A DNA stretch of 64,000 nt, taken from assembly GCF_000214705.1 (NCBI RefSeq), contig NC_015573.1:3293001-3357000 (forward strand). The letters are read 5' to 3'. The translations under genes and the position numbers were made by a program. The notes beneath the pieces were generated by a model. It ran no database searches. It had not been told where the DNA came from and saw only the letters and a list, made by a program, of their open reading frames with translations. How positions within the stretch are numbered: position 1 is the stretch's first letter; each line of letters begins with the position of its first letter. Shown in pieces: positions 50,511 through 59,953 of the stretch. This DNA comes from Desulfofundulus kuznetsovii DSM 6115. Lineage in GTDB: Bacteria; Bacillota; Desulfotomaculia; Desulfotomaculales; Desulfovirgulaceae.

Positions 50511-50597
50511 GGTGCCGCGTTGTCACGCGCTGACAGCGCCGCATCCTCCCCCTAATAACGCTCGGCTCAAGTCGCTCGCCAACGAACCAAAGTAGGG
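50511..50597. repeat. Relic of repeat families A and B
   Basis: GGTGCCGCGTTGTC and GACAGCGCCGCATCC (50532-50546) are the two tips of family A with nearly the whole interior lost. CTCGGCTCAAGTCGCTCGC then AACGAACCAAAG (50561-50590) matches the right end of family B copy B4. Confidence 0.6.
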
Positions 50598-50686
50598 GCT
50601 TTAAAAAATTGGGGATACTTCAGCTTTTTTGTATACACTTCGACAGGCTCTCCAGAAATCCTCTTAAAAAACCAGAAAAAAGCAGA

Positions 50687-50716
50687 CAACCCCTCCCGGA
50701 AAGAGAGGGGGTTGTA
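50687..50716 (-). terminator. Transketolase operon terminator
   Basis: ACAACCCC pairs with GGGGTTGT around AG-rich sequence; on the minus strand it is followed by CTGCTTTTTT. It begins 15 bases after the stop of the C-terminal subunit gene. Confidence 0.7.
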
Positions 50717-50730
50717 TAAATTGCAATATT

Positions 50731-51675
50731 TTACCTCCTGCCTTTCTTTGTTACTGCCTCCCGCACTCTGGCCGCCAGGTGCGCCGCAGTGAGACCGTAT
50801 TTTTCCAGCAATTCCCCGGGCTTGCCCGATTCGCCAAAAACATCGGGTACGCCCACCCGGTAGACGGGCACGGGATGGCAGGCACAGACGGCCTCCGCCA
50901 CCGCCCCGCCCAGGCCGCCGATGACGGAATGCTCCTCGGCGGTAACGATGACCCCCGTCTCGCGGGCGGCCGCAATCACCGCCTCCTCATCCAGCGGCTT
51001 GATGGTGTGCATGTTGACCACCCGCACCCCTATACCCTCCTGCTCCAGCAGGCCGGCGGCTTCCAGGGCGGCGGCCACCATAACCCCGGTGGCGATGATG
51101 GTGGCGTCATTGCCTTCCCGCATGGTTACCGCCCGGCCGGGCTCGAAATGAAAATCGTCCCCGTGCAGTACGGGCACCCCCGGACGCCCCAGGCGGATGT
51201 AAACCGGGCCCTGGATTTGCGCCGCCGCCCGCACCGCCGCCCGGGTTTCCACCGCATCGGCGGGAACGAGCACGGTCATGTTGGGTAGGGACCGCATCAG
51301 GGCGATGTCTTCCACCGACTGGTGGGAACCGCCGTCCTCCCCCACGGTGACGCCGGCGTGACTGGCGGCAATCTTGACGTTGAGCCGCGAGTAGGCCACG
51401 CTGTTGCGAATTATCTCAAAGGCACGGCCGGTGGCAAAAATGGCAAAGGTGCTGCAAAAGGGAATTTTTCCGGCCGCAGCCAGGCCGGCGGCCGTCCCAA
51501 TCATGTTCTGTTCGGCTATACCCATATCGAAAAAGCGTTCCGGGAAGTGTTTGGCAAACTCGATGGTTTTGGTGGACTTGGCCAGGTCTGCGTCCAGCAC
51601 AACCACGTCGGGATTTTCCCGCCCCAACTCCACCAGAGCCTCTCCGTAGGCATCCCGGGTGGCAATCTTTTTCAT
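50731..51675 (-). CDS. Transketolase C-terminal subunit
   Basis: A 314-residue protein holding the pyrimidine-binding and C-terminal domains of transketolase. Visible blocks are ADLAKSTKTIEFAKHFPERF, the glutamate-bearing DMGIAEQNMIGTAAGLA, and GEDGGSHQSVEDIALMRSLP. Together with the separately encoded N-terminal half it moves two-carbon units between sugar phosphates. The split form is common in thermophiles and archaea. The start ATG lies 21 bases after the N-subunit stop. Confidence 0.94.
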   Translation of the reverse strand: MKKIATRDAYGEALVELGRENPDVVVLDADLAKSTKTIEFAKHFPERFFDMGIAEQNMIGTAAGLAAAGKIPFCSTFAIFATGRAFEIIRNSVAYSRLNVKIAASHAGVTVGEDGGSHQSVEDIALMRSLPNMTVLVPADAVETRAAVRAAAQIQGPVYIRLGRPGVPVLHGDDFHFEPGRAVTMREGNDATIIATGVMVAAALEAAGLLEQEGIGVRVVNMHTIKPLDEEAVIAAARETGVIVTAEEHSVIGGLGGAVAEAVCACHPVPVYRVGVPDVFGESGKPGELLEKYGLTAAHLAARVREAVTKKGRR

Positions 51676-51695
51676 TTAAATCAATACCCCCTTTT

Positions 51696-52514
51696 TTAAG
51701 CCAGCTCGGCCAGGGCCCGCTCCACTTCCTCGGGTTTGGGGGCCACACCGTGCCATTCCACCATGTTCTCCATAAAGGATACTCCCTTGCCCTTTACCGT
51801 TTCGGCCACGATCATCTGGGGTTTGTCCCGCACGGCCCGGGCCTTTTCCACCGCCTGGAGAATTCCTTTCATGTTGTGGCCGTCAATCACCTGCACGTAC
51901 CAGCCAAAGGCGCGCCATTTCTCGGCCACCGGTTCCACGGACATAACTTTGGAAACGGGCCCGTCAATCTGCAGGCCATTGTAGTCCAAAAAGGCGGTCA
52001 CGTTGTCCAGCCGGTAGTGGGCCGCCGCCATGGCCGCCTCCCAGACCATTCCTTCCTGAATCTCCCCATCGCCCAGAAGAACGTAAACGCGGTAATCCCG
52101 GCCGTCCAACCTGGCCGCCAGGGCCATCCCGTTGGCAGCAGACAACCCCTGCCCCAGGGAGCCGGTGGAGAGCTCCACTCCCGGCAATTTTTTCATGTCC
52201 GGGTGCCCCTGCAGGGGACTGCCCAGGCGGCGCAGGGAGAGGAGTTCCTCCACAGGGAAAAATCCCCTTTCCGCCAGGGCCGCATAAAGCACCGGCGCGG
52301 CATGCCCTTTGGAAAGGACAAAGCGGTCCCGGCCGGGCCAGCGGGGATTCTGGGGGTCAATGCGCATTACCTCGAAGTAGAGGGCGGTGACAATATCGGC
52401 ACTGGACAAAGAACCGCCGGGATGGCCCGAACCGGCGGCGCCGGTCATGCGGATTATGTGCCGGCGGATTTCCCGGGCCTTCTCTTCCAGCCTTTTAATT
52501 TTTTCCCCATCCAT
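51696..52514 (-). CDS. Transketolase N-terminal subunit
   Basis: A 272-residue thiamine-diphosphate-binding half of transketolase. [40 protein letters not shown], and the cofactor motif [16 protein letters not shown] ending in DYNGLQIDG are all present. ATG 52512-52514 has GGGAG upstream; the longer frame overlaps the yitT end. It precedes the C-terminal subunit gene in the same operon. Confidence 0.94.
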   Translation of the reverse strand: MDGEKIKRLEEKAREIRRHIIRMTGAAGSGHPGGSLSSADIVTALYFEVMRIDPQNPRWPGRDRFVLSKGHAAPVLYAALAERGFFPVEELLSLRRLGSPLQGHPDMKKLPGVELSTGSLGQGLSAANGMALAARLDGRDYRVYVLLGDGEIQEGMVWEAAMAAAHYRLDNVTAFLDYNGLQIDGPVSKVMSVEPVAEKWRAFGWYVQVIDGHNMKGILQAVEKARAVRDKPQMIVAETVKGKGVSFMENMVEWHGVAPKPEEVERALAELA

Positions 52515-52554
52515 CTTGAACACTCCCTGGACAAGAATTTTTATGTTAATAAAA

Positions 52555-53397
52555 TCATGATTCCCGCCACTGTTTGAATCCTTCTCCCAGCACTTCGTGC
52601 ACGTCGGCCAGGATGACAAAGGCCTCCCGGTCCACCTTGTAGATCAGATCCTTTAAACGGGTCACCTCGGAGCGGTTCACCACCACCAGCAGGACATCCC
52701 TCTCCATACCGGTGTACATTCCCCGGCCCTTTAAGGCGGTGGCGCCGCGGTTGAGCTCCCGAAGCACCGCGGCCGCAATTTCATCCTTCTTTTGGGAAAT
52801 GATGAAAAAGGCCTTGGTGTAGCTGATCCCCTCCTGCACCAGGTCGATAAGCCAGGCGGTAACAAAAATGGTGATCAGGGCGTACATGGCCAGCTCCCAG
52901 GAGTTAAAAGTAAACCCTGCAATAAGCACTACTATGCCGTCTACCAGGAAAAGGAGCTGGCCCACGTTGGCGCCGGTGTAGGTGCGCAAAACAGCGGCGG
53001 CCAGGTCTGTGCCGCCGGTAGTGCCCCGGTAGCGAAAAACCAGACCCAGCCCCAGGCCGGTGAGCACCCCGCCGAAAATGCTGGCCAGCAGGGGATCGTG
53101 GGTGGGCACGGGGAGATAGGAAGCCAGCGCGTCCACCACCAGGGACAGGCTGATGGTGCCGTAAAGGGAGCGAAAGCCAAATTTCAGACCCAGCCGGTAA
53201 ATGCCCATGGCAAAAAGGGGGACGTTTAACGCCAGCATGGTCATCCCCACGGGAGCACCGGTGAGGTAGTGGAAGACTGTAGCCAGGCCGCTTACTCCCC
53301 CGGCGGCAATCTTATTTGGCACCAGGAAGAGATCCAGCCCAAGGGCGGTAAGGACCACCCCCAGCGTTACTCCCAAAAATTCGCTAAAAATGGCCAT
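52555..53397 (-). CDS. YitT family membrane protein
   Basis: A 280-residue protein with five or six hydrophobic helices and a cytoplasmic C-terminal DUF2179 domain ([41 protein letters not shown]). The N-terminal [20 protein letters not shown] and [20 protein letters not shown] are family signatures. Function is unproven; DUF2179 may bind a small ligand. A hairpin with T run lies just upstream, possibly an attenuator. Confidence 0.9.
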   Translation of the reverse strand: MAIFSEFLGVTLGVVLTALGLDLFLVPNKIAAGGVSGLATVFHYLTGAPVGMTMLALNVPLFAMGIYRLGLKFGFRSLYGTISLSLVVDALASYLPVPTHDPLLASIFGGVLTGLGLGLVFRYRGTTGGTDLAAAVLRTYTGANVGQLLFLVDGIVVLIAGFTFNSWELAMYALITIFVTAWLIDLVQEGISYTKAFFIISQKKDEIAAAVLRELNRGATALKGRGMYTGMERDVLLVVVNRSEVTRLKDLIYKVDREAFVILADVHEVLGEGFKQWRES

Positions 53398-53417
53398 GGG
53401 AGAACTACCATCTCCAG

Positions 53418-53490
53418 TAAAAAATGAAATAGGGCCGGTTTAACGCCAGAACAGACCAGGATTATGTTAACCAGAGTAAGGCGGCCCTAT
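53418..53490 (-). terminator. Terminator or attenuator upstream of yitT
   Basis: On the minus strand AGGGCCG (53482-53488 side) pairs with CGGCCCT (53431-53437 side), with an inner GGTTAAC/GTTTAACC pair, and TTTCATTTTTT follows. It lies between the 53-codon ORF and yitT, so it either ends that ORF's transcript or controls yitT. Confidence 0.5.
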
Positions 53491-53554
53491 CAAAAACACA
53501 GGATATAATTATTCTCACTCTGGCAACAGAATCCTGCATGGAGCAACAAAAAGT

Positions 53555-53716
53555 TCAGGGTTTTTCAGGATTTCCTCCCTTGCTCACGAACCTGTTGCCG
53601 GCTGTCTCAGGTAAATTCTGGGTCGTAAGTGCGGATACCTTAAATGGAGGCGGGAAATATAGACTGAGGATCCCCCGAACTTTCCCCCTGTTGTAAAGAT
53701 TGCGCGTTTTGATCAT
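53555..53716 (-). CDS. Possible 53-residue leader or small protein
   Basis: The frame starts at ATG 53714-53716 after GGGAGGTG and ends at TGA 53555. The peptide is basic at the N-terminus (MIKTRNLYNRGKVRGIL) and I recognise no family. Its ribosome site is inside a strong hairpin (53724-53755). It precedes the terminator-like hairpin upstream of yitT, which fits a leader-peptide layout, but chance is possible. Confidence 0.35.
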   Translation of the reverse strand: MIKTRNLYNRGKVRGILSLYFPPPFKVSALTTQNLPETAGNRFVSKGGNPEKP

Positions 53717-53723
53717 AAAAACA

Positions 53724-53755
53724 CCTCCCGGCAGTAGGTTGGCCTGCCGGAGAGG
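53724..53755 (-). promoter_or_regulatory. Hairpin enclosing a ribosome-binding site
   Basis: CCTCTCCGGCAG pairs with CTGCCGGGAGG on the minus strand, burying the GGGAGG that precedes the small ORF start at 53716. The TTTTT right after could alternatively make this an intrinsic terminator. Confidence 0.5.
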
Positions 53756-53905
53756 TTATTATTTGTTGTTTTTAAAGTTCCTGGTTTCTTAAGGCAAAAG
53801 TTTCGCCAATCTTTGTGAAATTTTCGCCTTTTCTTCGTTCAGCGCCGGGCTATAAAAACAACAATTCGGCCCCGGTTTGTTGAAAAGTTTAATCAAAAAG
53901 ATCTA

Positions 53906-53937
53906 TTATTCTATACATCAATTATTCTATACATCAA
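53906..53937 (+). repeat. Tandem 16-bp repeat upstream of the CBS gene
   Basis: TTATTCTATACATCAA occurs twice in tandem just before the ribosome site of the CBS protein gene. Each unit carries a -10-like element, so the promoter may be duplicated or the unit may be an operator. Confidence 0.6.
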
Positions 53938-53964
53938 TCATAAATCATACGAGGGGGGAATAAA

Positions 53965-54441
53965 ATGCCCGAACGGCTGGCCAAGCACATTATGGTCCCC
54001 ATTTCTAACTACGCCACCGTTAATGCTGACGACAGTTTTAAGCATGCCCTGGAGGTGTTTGGAAACGCCATCCCCAGGGGTTACCGCACTTTAATCGTTC
54101 TGGATGATCATGGCAACATAGTGGGCTTTTTAACTACCAGAACAATCTTGAAGGCTCTGGCTGCCTATGGCGTAGAAGAAGACCTATGGACTGCAGACAG
54201 TTGGGGAACTTTCTTTGTGCGCATTGAAAGGGAGCGGCTGAAGAATACAAAGGTTAAAAAGGTAATGCGGCCCGTCGTACAGGTTTTTGTTGACGAAAAC
54301 ACCCCTATTCAAGAAGTGGCACGCGTTATTCTGGCCAACCAGGTAAACCATATTCCCGTTCTCAACAAGGAACGCAAGGTCGTGGGGGTTGTCCGGACCA
54401 TAGATATACTTGATGTCCTGGCCAACTTTTTAAAAAATTAG
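53965..54441 (+). CDS. Two-CBS-domain protein
   Basis: A 158-residue protein made of a CBS pair: first domain about residues 8-70 (IVLDDHGNIVGFLTTRTILK), second about 98-155 (VKKVMRPVVQVFVDENTPIQ, HIPVLNKERKVVGVVRTIDI). Such free-standing pairs bind adenosine nucleotides and act as energy or ligand sensors; no partner is evident. Start ATG after GAGGGGGGA. A tandem repeat lies in its leader. Confidence 0.9.
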   Translation: MPERLAKHIMVPISNYATVNADDSFKHALEVFGNAIPRGYRTLIVLDDHGNIVGFLTTRTILKALAAYGVEEDLWTADSWGTFFVRIERERLKNTKVKKVMRPVVQVFVDENTPIQEVARVILANQVNHIPVLNKERKVVGVVRTIDILDVLANFLKN

Positions 54442-54545
54442 TGCTTCCCCGTTCGGAAGCACTCTGAATAAAATCTCCACGCGTTAACCGGCGGGTCTTC
54501 CCGCCCGGAATGGTGTCCCCGGCTCCACGATATTTTCCGGCGGCT

Positions 54546-54722
54546 TTACGCCAGTCGAAAAACACTTACCGCCACATTCAGGCTTTCTGCCCGCCTGGCT
54601 AACTCCTGCGCCAACTGGGATGTCTGCTGAACGGCGTTTTCAGTGTCCTGGGCGGCGCCGCTGAGCTGCTGGCTGCTCTTGCTGAACTGCTCGACAATCC
54701 GGGCCATATCGCGGGTGGCCTT
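54546..54722 (-). pseudogene. C-terminal remnant of a methyl-accepting chemotaxis protein
   Basis: This 58-codon open stretch encodes the end of a chemoreceptor coiled coil: DMARIVEQFSKSSQQLSGAA, then TENAVQQTSQLAQELARRA and a terminal VFRLA stop. An in-frame TAA is immediately upstream (54723-54725), and the hub and sensory domains are missing. The remnant abuts the end of the GGDEF/HD-GYP gene, consistent with a deletion that removed the receptor body. Confidence 0.75.
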
Positions 54723-54737
54723 TTAATGGTTGCCGGC

Positions 54738-56768
54738 TTATAAAATTTGCCTCTCTTCCAGCGCTCCCTCCTCCACCGCCCGGGCAAACCGCCGGGCCAC
54801 TTCCGGGTCGAACTGGGATTTCCCGCAGCGCCGCAGCTCCTCAAGGGCGGCCGGGAGGGAAAGGGCCCGGCGGTAGGGCCGGTCCACAATCATGGCGTCA
54901 AAGGCGTCGGCCACGCTGACAATGCGGGCAGGGAAGGGAATTTTTTCGCCCTTCAGGCCCGCCGGGTAGCCGGTTCCGTCATAGCGCTCGTGGTGGTGCC
55001 GCACGATCTCGATTACCGGCGCGGGAAGGGAAAAGGGCGCCAGAATCCCCACCCCGTGCTGCGGGTGTTTTTTCACCTCCTCCCATTCTTCCGGCGTCAG
55101 GGGGCCTTCTTTGGTGAGAATTTCCGGGGGGACGCACACCTTGCCTATGTCGTGGAGTACGGCTCCAATGCGCAGCATCCGCGCCTCGTCAGGGGAAAGG
55201 CCCATCTCCCGGGCGATTATTTGCGTGTACCTGACCACCCGCTCGGAGTGATAATAGGTATACTGGTCCCGCATGTGGAGAAAAAGCAGGTTTGTGCGCA
55301 CGGCCACCAGCAGGGCTTCCCGCTGTTCCCCCTGCATGGCCTGCTTGATCTCGGAGAGGGCGCTGTGGTAAAGCTCCACCCGGTTGCGGGTACCCAGCTT
55401 GGCCGCATAGAGGGCCTCGTCGGCGGCTTTAATTAAAAGACCCGCGGAGTCCGTCCCCGCAGAGGTGGTATCGGCCACCCCGATGGAGGCGGTCAGGCAG
55501 CGCCCGGGCAGCACCTCCCTCCCCGGAAAGGGATGCGCGGCGATTTCCCGGCGCAGCCGTTCGGCAAGCTGGTAGGCGCTGGCCCCGTCGGTGTCGGGCA
55601 AAACCACGGCAAACTCGTCGCCGCCGTACCTGGCCACCAGGTCCTGCGAGCGCACGTTCTTTTCCAGCAACCGGGCAAATTCCCGCAGGAGCCTGTCGCC
55701 GGCGGGGTGGCCCAGGGTATCGTTGTAGATCTTAAAGTGGTCCAGGTCGAGCATCAAAAAGGCGAGGGGCCGGTTTTCGTTCCGGGCCTTCTCCACCAGC
55801 ACCTCCAGGTGCTCCATCAGCGCCCCGTGGTTCAACAGCCCGGTGAGGGGATCACGCCGGGCCATCTCTTTTAAGGCGGCTTTTTCCTGTTCGGCCTTCT
55901 GCCGCTCCTTCCACTGGGCCGTGACGTCCCTCAACACGGCCACACCGCCCCGCACCAGGTTCCCCTGGTCCTTCAAGAGGATCACGTCCACGGAAAAACA
56001 CTTCGGGCACCCGTCGGCAGTCTGCCACAGCACTTCCCGCCCGATTACCTCTTCGCCCCTCCTGATGCGGCGGGCCAGAAGCGCCCCCGTCGGCCCCGCG
56101 GCTTCCAGGGGAAGACCGGTGAGTTCCCCGGGGGTTTTCCCCGCCAGCCCGGCAAAGACCGGATTGACCAGGGCTACCCTGCCCCGCCGGTCGCCCACCA
56201 GCACGGCGTTGCGGGTGCACCTGACCACCAGGCGGTTCAATTCCATCTGGTGCGAAAGCCATATCCACAACAGGCCCACCACGGCCCCGCTCAGTAAAAA
56301 TGCAGCCCCGCTGGTGGCCGCCACCACGCCGAAGAGGCGCCGGAAATCCCTCCCGGCAAGGGCAACCTCCTCCTCAAGCCGGCGGCGCTGGAAGGCGTCG
56401 TTTTCCCGGGCCAGTTCCGCCAGTTCCGCACGGACCGGGGCCCGCAAGGCCGGAGGCCGGGAAAGGAACCGGTCCACCGCTCCGGCCAGGCGGCGGGAGA
56501 GTTCCCGCCCCCGGGGGGTGCGGGTCAATTCCGCCAGGCGCCGGGCGTAAGACCGCAGCCGGGCTTCTTCTTCCGCCAGCAGGGTGCTCCGGGAGGTAAG
56601 CTCCACCAGCCGGGCCGACAGCGTCAGTTTCTCCAGCCTCTCGCCGAAGGTTTTTTCCGTTTGACCGAAGGCGAGGTGGAAAAAGACAAGCTGGAAGGAC
56701 CAGATGGCCAGCACCCCCAGCAGGGCTCCCAGCACCAGCTTTGCCCGCGAGAAATCCCCGGAAGCCAT
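54738..56768 (-). CDS. PAS-GGDEF-HD-GYP cyclic-di-GMP turnover protein
   Basis: A 676-residue membrane protein. Two spans (about 10-30 and 150-170) frame an external helical sensor region. A PAS domain (about 180-290) is followed by a GGDEF domain with intact RYGGDEFAVVLP and then an HD-GYP domain with VLHDIGKVCVPPEIL and HHHERYDGTGYPAGLKGEKI. It should both make and degrade c-di-GMP, or use one domain for control. ATG 56766-56768 follows AAAGGGGCGGGGG. It may set the ligand level for the riboswitch at 318-402 (inference). Confidence 0.93.
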   Translation of the reverse strand: MASGDFSRAKLVLGALLGVLAIWSFQLVFFHLAFGQTEKTFGERLEKLTLSARLVELTSRSTLLAEEEARLRSYARRLAELTRTPRGRELSRRLAGAVDRFLSRPPALRAPVRAELAELARENDAFQRRRLEEEVALAGRDFRRLFGVVAATSGAAFLLSGAVVGLLWIWLSHQMELNRLVVRCTRNAVLVGDRRGRVALVNPVFAGLAGKTPGELTGLPLEAAGPTGALLARRIRRGEEVIGREVLWQTADGCPKCFSVDVILLKDQGNLVRGGVAVLRDVTAQWKERQKAEQEKAALKEMARRDPLTGLLNHGALMEHLEVLVEKARNENRPLAFLMLDLDHFKIYNDTLGHPAGDRLLREFARLLEKNVRSQDLVARYGGDEFAVVLPDTDGASAYQLAERLRREIAAHPFPGREVLPGRCLTASIGVADTTSAGTDSAGLLIKAADEALYAAKLGTRNRVELYHSALSEIKQAMQGEQREALLVAVRTNLLFLHMRDQYTYYHSERVVRYTQIIAREMGLSPDEARMLRIGAVLHDIGKVCVPPEILTKEGPLTPEEWEEVKKHPQHGVGILAPFSLPAPVIEIVRHHHERYDGTGYPAGLKGEKIPFPARIVSVADAFDAMIVDRPYRRALSLPAALEELRRCGKSQFDPEVARRFARAVEEGALEERQIL

Positions 56769-56789
56769 TACCCCCGCCCCTTTCTCCAA

Positions 56790-57141
56790 AGATTCTGATT
56801 GTGTGATTTATCACATACCCAGCATGTGATGTAATAAACATTTTGTCAAAGTCTCAAAAAGGTGAACGAAACAATTTGAGCTGCTAATATCGCTAAATAT
56901 TTAAAAAAATTTTTAAATATTGTCGAATTTCACGTCAAGATAAGAGGAAAAGAATCCTCACGAAGGAGCAGGGAGGGGTTGCCAAGCCCGAACTGGAGAA
57001 GCTCAAAACAAAAAGCCTGGTATTCCGTAAAATAGACACCCGGCTCACCGGGATGCAGATATACTAAGAAGTCCGTTTCCAGGGCAATGCCATTGCCACG
57101 GGAAACGGACCTGTTACCTGAACTCACCTGCCGCCGGAAGG
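56790..57141. other. Gap between the GGDEF/HD-GYP and TolC genes
   Basis: It holds an AT-rich inverted repeat AAATATTTAAAAA / TTTTTAAATATT near 56893-56921 and a likely TolC terminator: GTCCGTTTCC pairs with GGAAACGGAC (57070-57110), with an inner GGCAATG/CATTGCC pair and TTCTT on the minus strand. I see no gene. Confidence 0.55.
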
Positions 57142-58278
57142 TTACCCGCCGGTGCCGCTGTACGCAGGCGCCCAGGGTTTCTGGAACACCATTTTGTTGT
57201 AGGAATGCTGTGCGGCGAGATCCGTCAGCGCGTAGTTCGCGCTGGCCAGGCTTACTTCCGCCGCCAGCACATCAGCCCTGGTTGCCAGACCCAGCCGGAA
57301 CATGACCTGTTTTTCTTTCAGCTCCTCTTGGGCCGTAGCTGCCGCCTGTTCCGCGGATTTGTACGATTCCTCCAGGCTTTTCAAGGTGTGGTACAGTTCG
57401 CGCACCTGCATTTCCAGGGCATCCCTGGCGTTCCGGGCATCCAGTTCGGCCTGCGCCAGTTCCGCCTGCCGTACGTCATAGGGGGTGTACTGCCCGCTGG
57501 CAAACATCAGGTCGGTGGCATATTTCTTCTGGGTGACTTTCTGTTCGGCAAGCCACACGGAGGGGCTATTTTCCAGCACCCGGCTCACCTCGGTGTCCAG
57601 GTCTGCCACCTGCAGCGGGTAAAACTCCAGTTTATCAACCAGAACCGGCCGGTCGCCGGGATGCAGTCCCAGCATCTGGTTCAGCTTTAAATAGGCCTTA
57701 TCCAGCTCATTTTGCGCAGCCGCCAGTGCGCTTTCCGCTTCCGCCACATCTGCAACGGCCTGTTCCAGCCCTTTTACGGAGGCCGCCGAACCGCTGCTCT
57801 GCAGCCTGCCGGTTAAACCCAACCGGTACGCCGATTGGGACTTCTGCAGCTCCAGGCGGGCCAGTTCCAGGGCCAGTTCCTTTACCTTTACATTTTCCCG
57901 GGCCTTCAATACATTCCAGTACAGCTGGCATACAGCCAGGGTGATGCCGTCGAGCCGGGCGTCATAGCTTTTCTTGGACATGCGCCAGGTCAGGTCCGCC
58001 TGTAACAAAGAATACCAGGCCGCTTCCACCTCCGGGTCATAACCGCTGTCCCCGGTGGGGGTGAAGCTTAGCCGGTCCGCCGCTTCCTCGCGCAGCGCCT
58101 CCGTGCGTTTTATTTCCAGTTCATCCATTTTCAGGTCCTTGCTTTGCTTTACAGCCATCTCTATGGCCTTGCTCAACGAAAGCTCGGGCCGGGCTGGTTC
58201 CCCGGCTAATGCGGGCTGCAGCGCGTTGACAAAAACCAGGGCCGCCATGAGAACTGACAGTACCAGTTTTTTCATCAT
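57142..58278 (-). CDS. TolC family outer-membrane-efflux-type protein
   Basis: A 378-residue protein with a signal peptide (KKLVLSVLMAALVFVNALQP) and long alpha-helical repeats typical of OEP/TolC: LSLSKAIEMAVKQSKDLKMD, an internal duplicate around residues 45-200 and 215-370, and FRLGLATRADVLAAEVSLAS. TolC forms outer-membrane tunnels in diderm bacteria; members also occur in some Peptococcaceae. It lies downstream of macA/macB-like genes, separated by repeat B4, and probably forms their exit channel or a monoderm-specific equivalent. ATG 58276-58278 after GGGGAGG. Confidence 0.88.
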   Translation of the reverse strand: MMKKLVLSVLMAALVFVNALQPALAGEPARPELSLSKAIEMAVKQSKDLKMDELEIKRTEALREEAADRLSFTPTGDSGYDPEVEAAWYSLLQADLTWRMSKKSYDARLDGITLAVCQLYWNVLKARENVKVKELALELARLELQKSQSAYRLGLTGRLQSSGSAASVKGLEQAVADVAEAESALAAAQNELDKAYLKLNQMLGLHPGDRPVLVDKLEFYPLQVADLDTEVSRVLENSPSVWLAEQKVTQKKYATDLMFASGQYTPYDVRQAELAQAELDARNARDALEMQVRELYHTLKSLEESYKSAEQAAATAQEELKEKQVMFRLGLATRADVLAAEVSLASANYALTDLAAQHSYNKMVFQKPWAPAYSGTGG

Positions 58279-58500
58279 TCGACCTCCCCTCGACCGGACA
58301 TCCATCAAGCGCCACCGACAGGTGGTGAAAGCGGCCGCCCATCACTCGCCGCAACCGGAGTTCCCGGTGGTACCCCTGCCGCCGCCTGCTTTTCAGTTTC
58401 CCGTACAGGCACCCGGAACCAGTGAGTGCCAGGGCAAAACGGCGGGCAGAAGCTATTATTCAACCCGCTTCCCACCTGAGTTATCCTCACTTTCCAACTA

Positions 58501-58709
58501 CCCTGTTTTGGCTCCCGCTCGCTCCAGTGAACCTCGCGGGCCAAACTAGTGCCTCGGCTCAAAGCTTCGGCAGGCTTCCCGGCAAATTCGGCATCCTGCC
58601 TCAGTTGCCGGCCTCGGGCATCCATGCCCTCGGGTCTGCCTTCGCTTTTCGCTCGCCAAGTTTGGCTGACCGCTCGGCTCAAGTCGCTCGCTACCGAGCC
58701 AGAGCAGGG
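58501..58709. repeat. Fold-back repeat family B, copy B4
   Basis: A 209-bp divergent member. Tips CCCTGTTTTGGCTC and GAGCCAGAGCAGGG pair except for a four-base internal loop. The interior shares GGGCCAAACTAG, GGCATCCATGCCCTCGG and CAAGTTTGGC with B1-B3. It splits tolC from the MacB-like genes. Confidence 0.75.
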
Positions 58710-58735
58710 TTCAAAAACCGGGGATCTTCAGCTTC

Positions 58736-59953
58736 CTACCGCTCGAAGCGGAGCGCTTCAATGGGGTCCAGGCCCGCCGCCTTCCTGGCGGGGTAATACC
58801 CGAAGAATATGCCCACCGCCGCCGAGAAACCCGCGGATAATAATATGGAAGACAGCGTAACATACGTCGGCCACCCGAAAGCTTTGGAGATTACCCTGGA
58901 GCCGACGATTCCCACGAGAATTCCCGCAACCCCGCCAATCAGGCAGAGAACCAGGGCTTCCACCAGGAACTGGTTGCGGATATTGCTTTCGGTCGCTCCC
59001 ACGGCCATGCGCAGGCCGATTTCCCTTGTCCTCTCCGTAACGGAAACCAGCATGATATTCATGGTTCCTATACCGCCCACCAGAAGGGATACCGCCGCCA
59101 CACTGGCCAGGAGGAGGGTCATGATGGCCGTGGTGTTCTCCGCGGCTTCCAGAACGGAAGTCAGGTTGCGCACGCTAAAATCATCGGAGCCGGAACCGGT
59201 CAGGCGGTGTCTCTCCCGCAGCAGGCTTTCGATGCTGCTCTGGACGAAGGCCATGCTTTCCGGCGTTTCGGCCTGTACATTGATCAGGCCGACATGATTG
59301 ACCCCCAGCAACCTTTTCTGCGCCGCACTCACCGGTATATACACCACATCGTCCTGATCCTGCCCCCCCATGGAAGCCCCCCTGGAAGAGAGGACTCCCA
59401 CCACTGTAAAGGGCAATTTATTGATCCTGATTGTCGAACCCACCGGGTTGGTACCCGGCAGGAAAAGGTTGTCCACCACCGTTTTGCCCAGGACCGCCAC
59501 CATGGCGGCACTTCTCACGTCGTCCCCGCTGAAAAACGAACCCGCGCTCACAGGCCAGTCCTTAATTACCTGCATTTCCGGCGTGGTGCCGACAACCCGG
59601 GCGGTCCAGGTCTGGCTGCCGTAACTCAGGGTGCCGCTGGCAGGCAGTTCCGGCGCCACATGGGCCACCATGCTGAGCCCGGCTATGGCCTCCGCATCCT
59701 CCAGGGTGAGGGTGTTGACGCTGCCCGAAGCCCCGCGCACGGGACCCTGCCCGGCCCCGGGAAAGACTAAAAGCAAGTTTGAACCCATGCTGGCAATCTG
59801 GCTGGTAATTCTCTTGCTGGCGCCCTGCCCCAGGGAGATCATGATGATGACCGCGGCCACACCGATGATAATGCCGAGCATGGTCAGGAAAGATCTCATT
59901 TTATTGGCCCGCAAACCGTTTAAGGCCACTTCCAGGTTGTGCAGGAAGTTCAA
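58736..59953 (-). CDS. MacB-type ABC transporter permease
   Basis: A 405-residue permease with one N-terminal span (KMRSFLTMLGIIIGVAAVII), a large extracytoplasmic MacB_PCD domain (about 45-270) and three C-terminal spans with GIGTMNIMLVSVTERTREIG. It is a mechanotransmission-type permease, not a classic importer. Start is TTG 59951-59953, overlapping the ATPase stop (TTGA), with GGGGGG upstream. It acts with the ATPase, the HlyD adaptor and TolC. Confidence 0.93.
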   Translation of the reverse strand: MNFLHNLEVALNGLRANKMRSFLTMLGIIIGVAAVIIMISLGQGASKRITSQIASMGSNLLLVFPGAGQGPVRGASGSVNTLTLEDAEAIAGLSMVAHVAPELPASGTLSYGSQTWTARVVGTTPEMQVIKDWPVSAGSFFSGDDVRSAAMVAVLGKTVVDNLFLPGTNPVGSTIRINKLPFTVVGVLSSRGASMGGQDQDDVVYIPVSAAQKRLLGVNHVGLINVQAETPESMAFVQSSIESLLRERHRLTGSGSDDFSVRNLTSVLEAAENTTAIMTLLLASVAAVSLLVGGIGTMNIMLVSVTERTREIGLRMAVGATESNIRNQFLVEALVLCLIGGVAGILVGIVGSRVISKAFGWPTYVTLSSILLSAGFSAAVGIFFGYYPARKAAGLDPIEALRFER

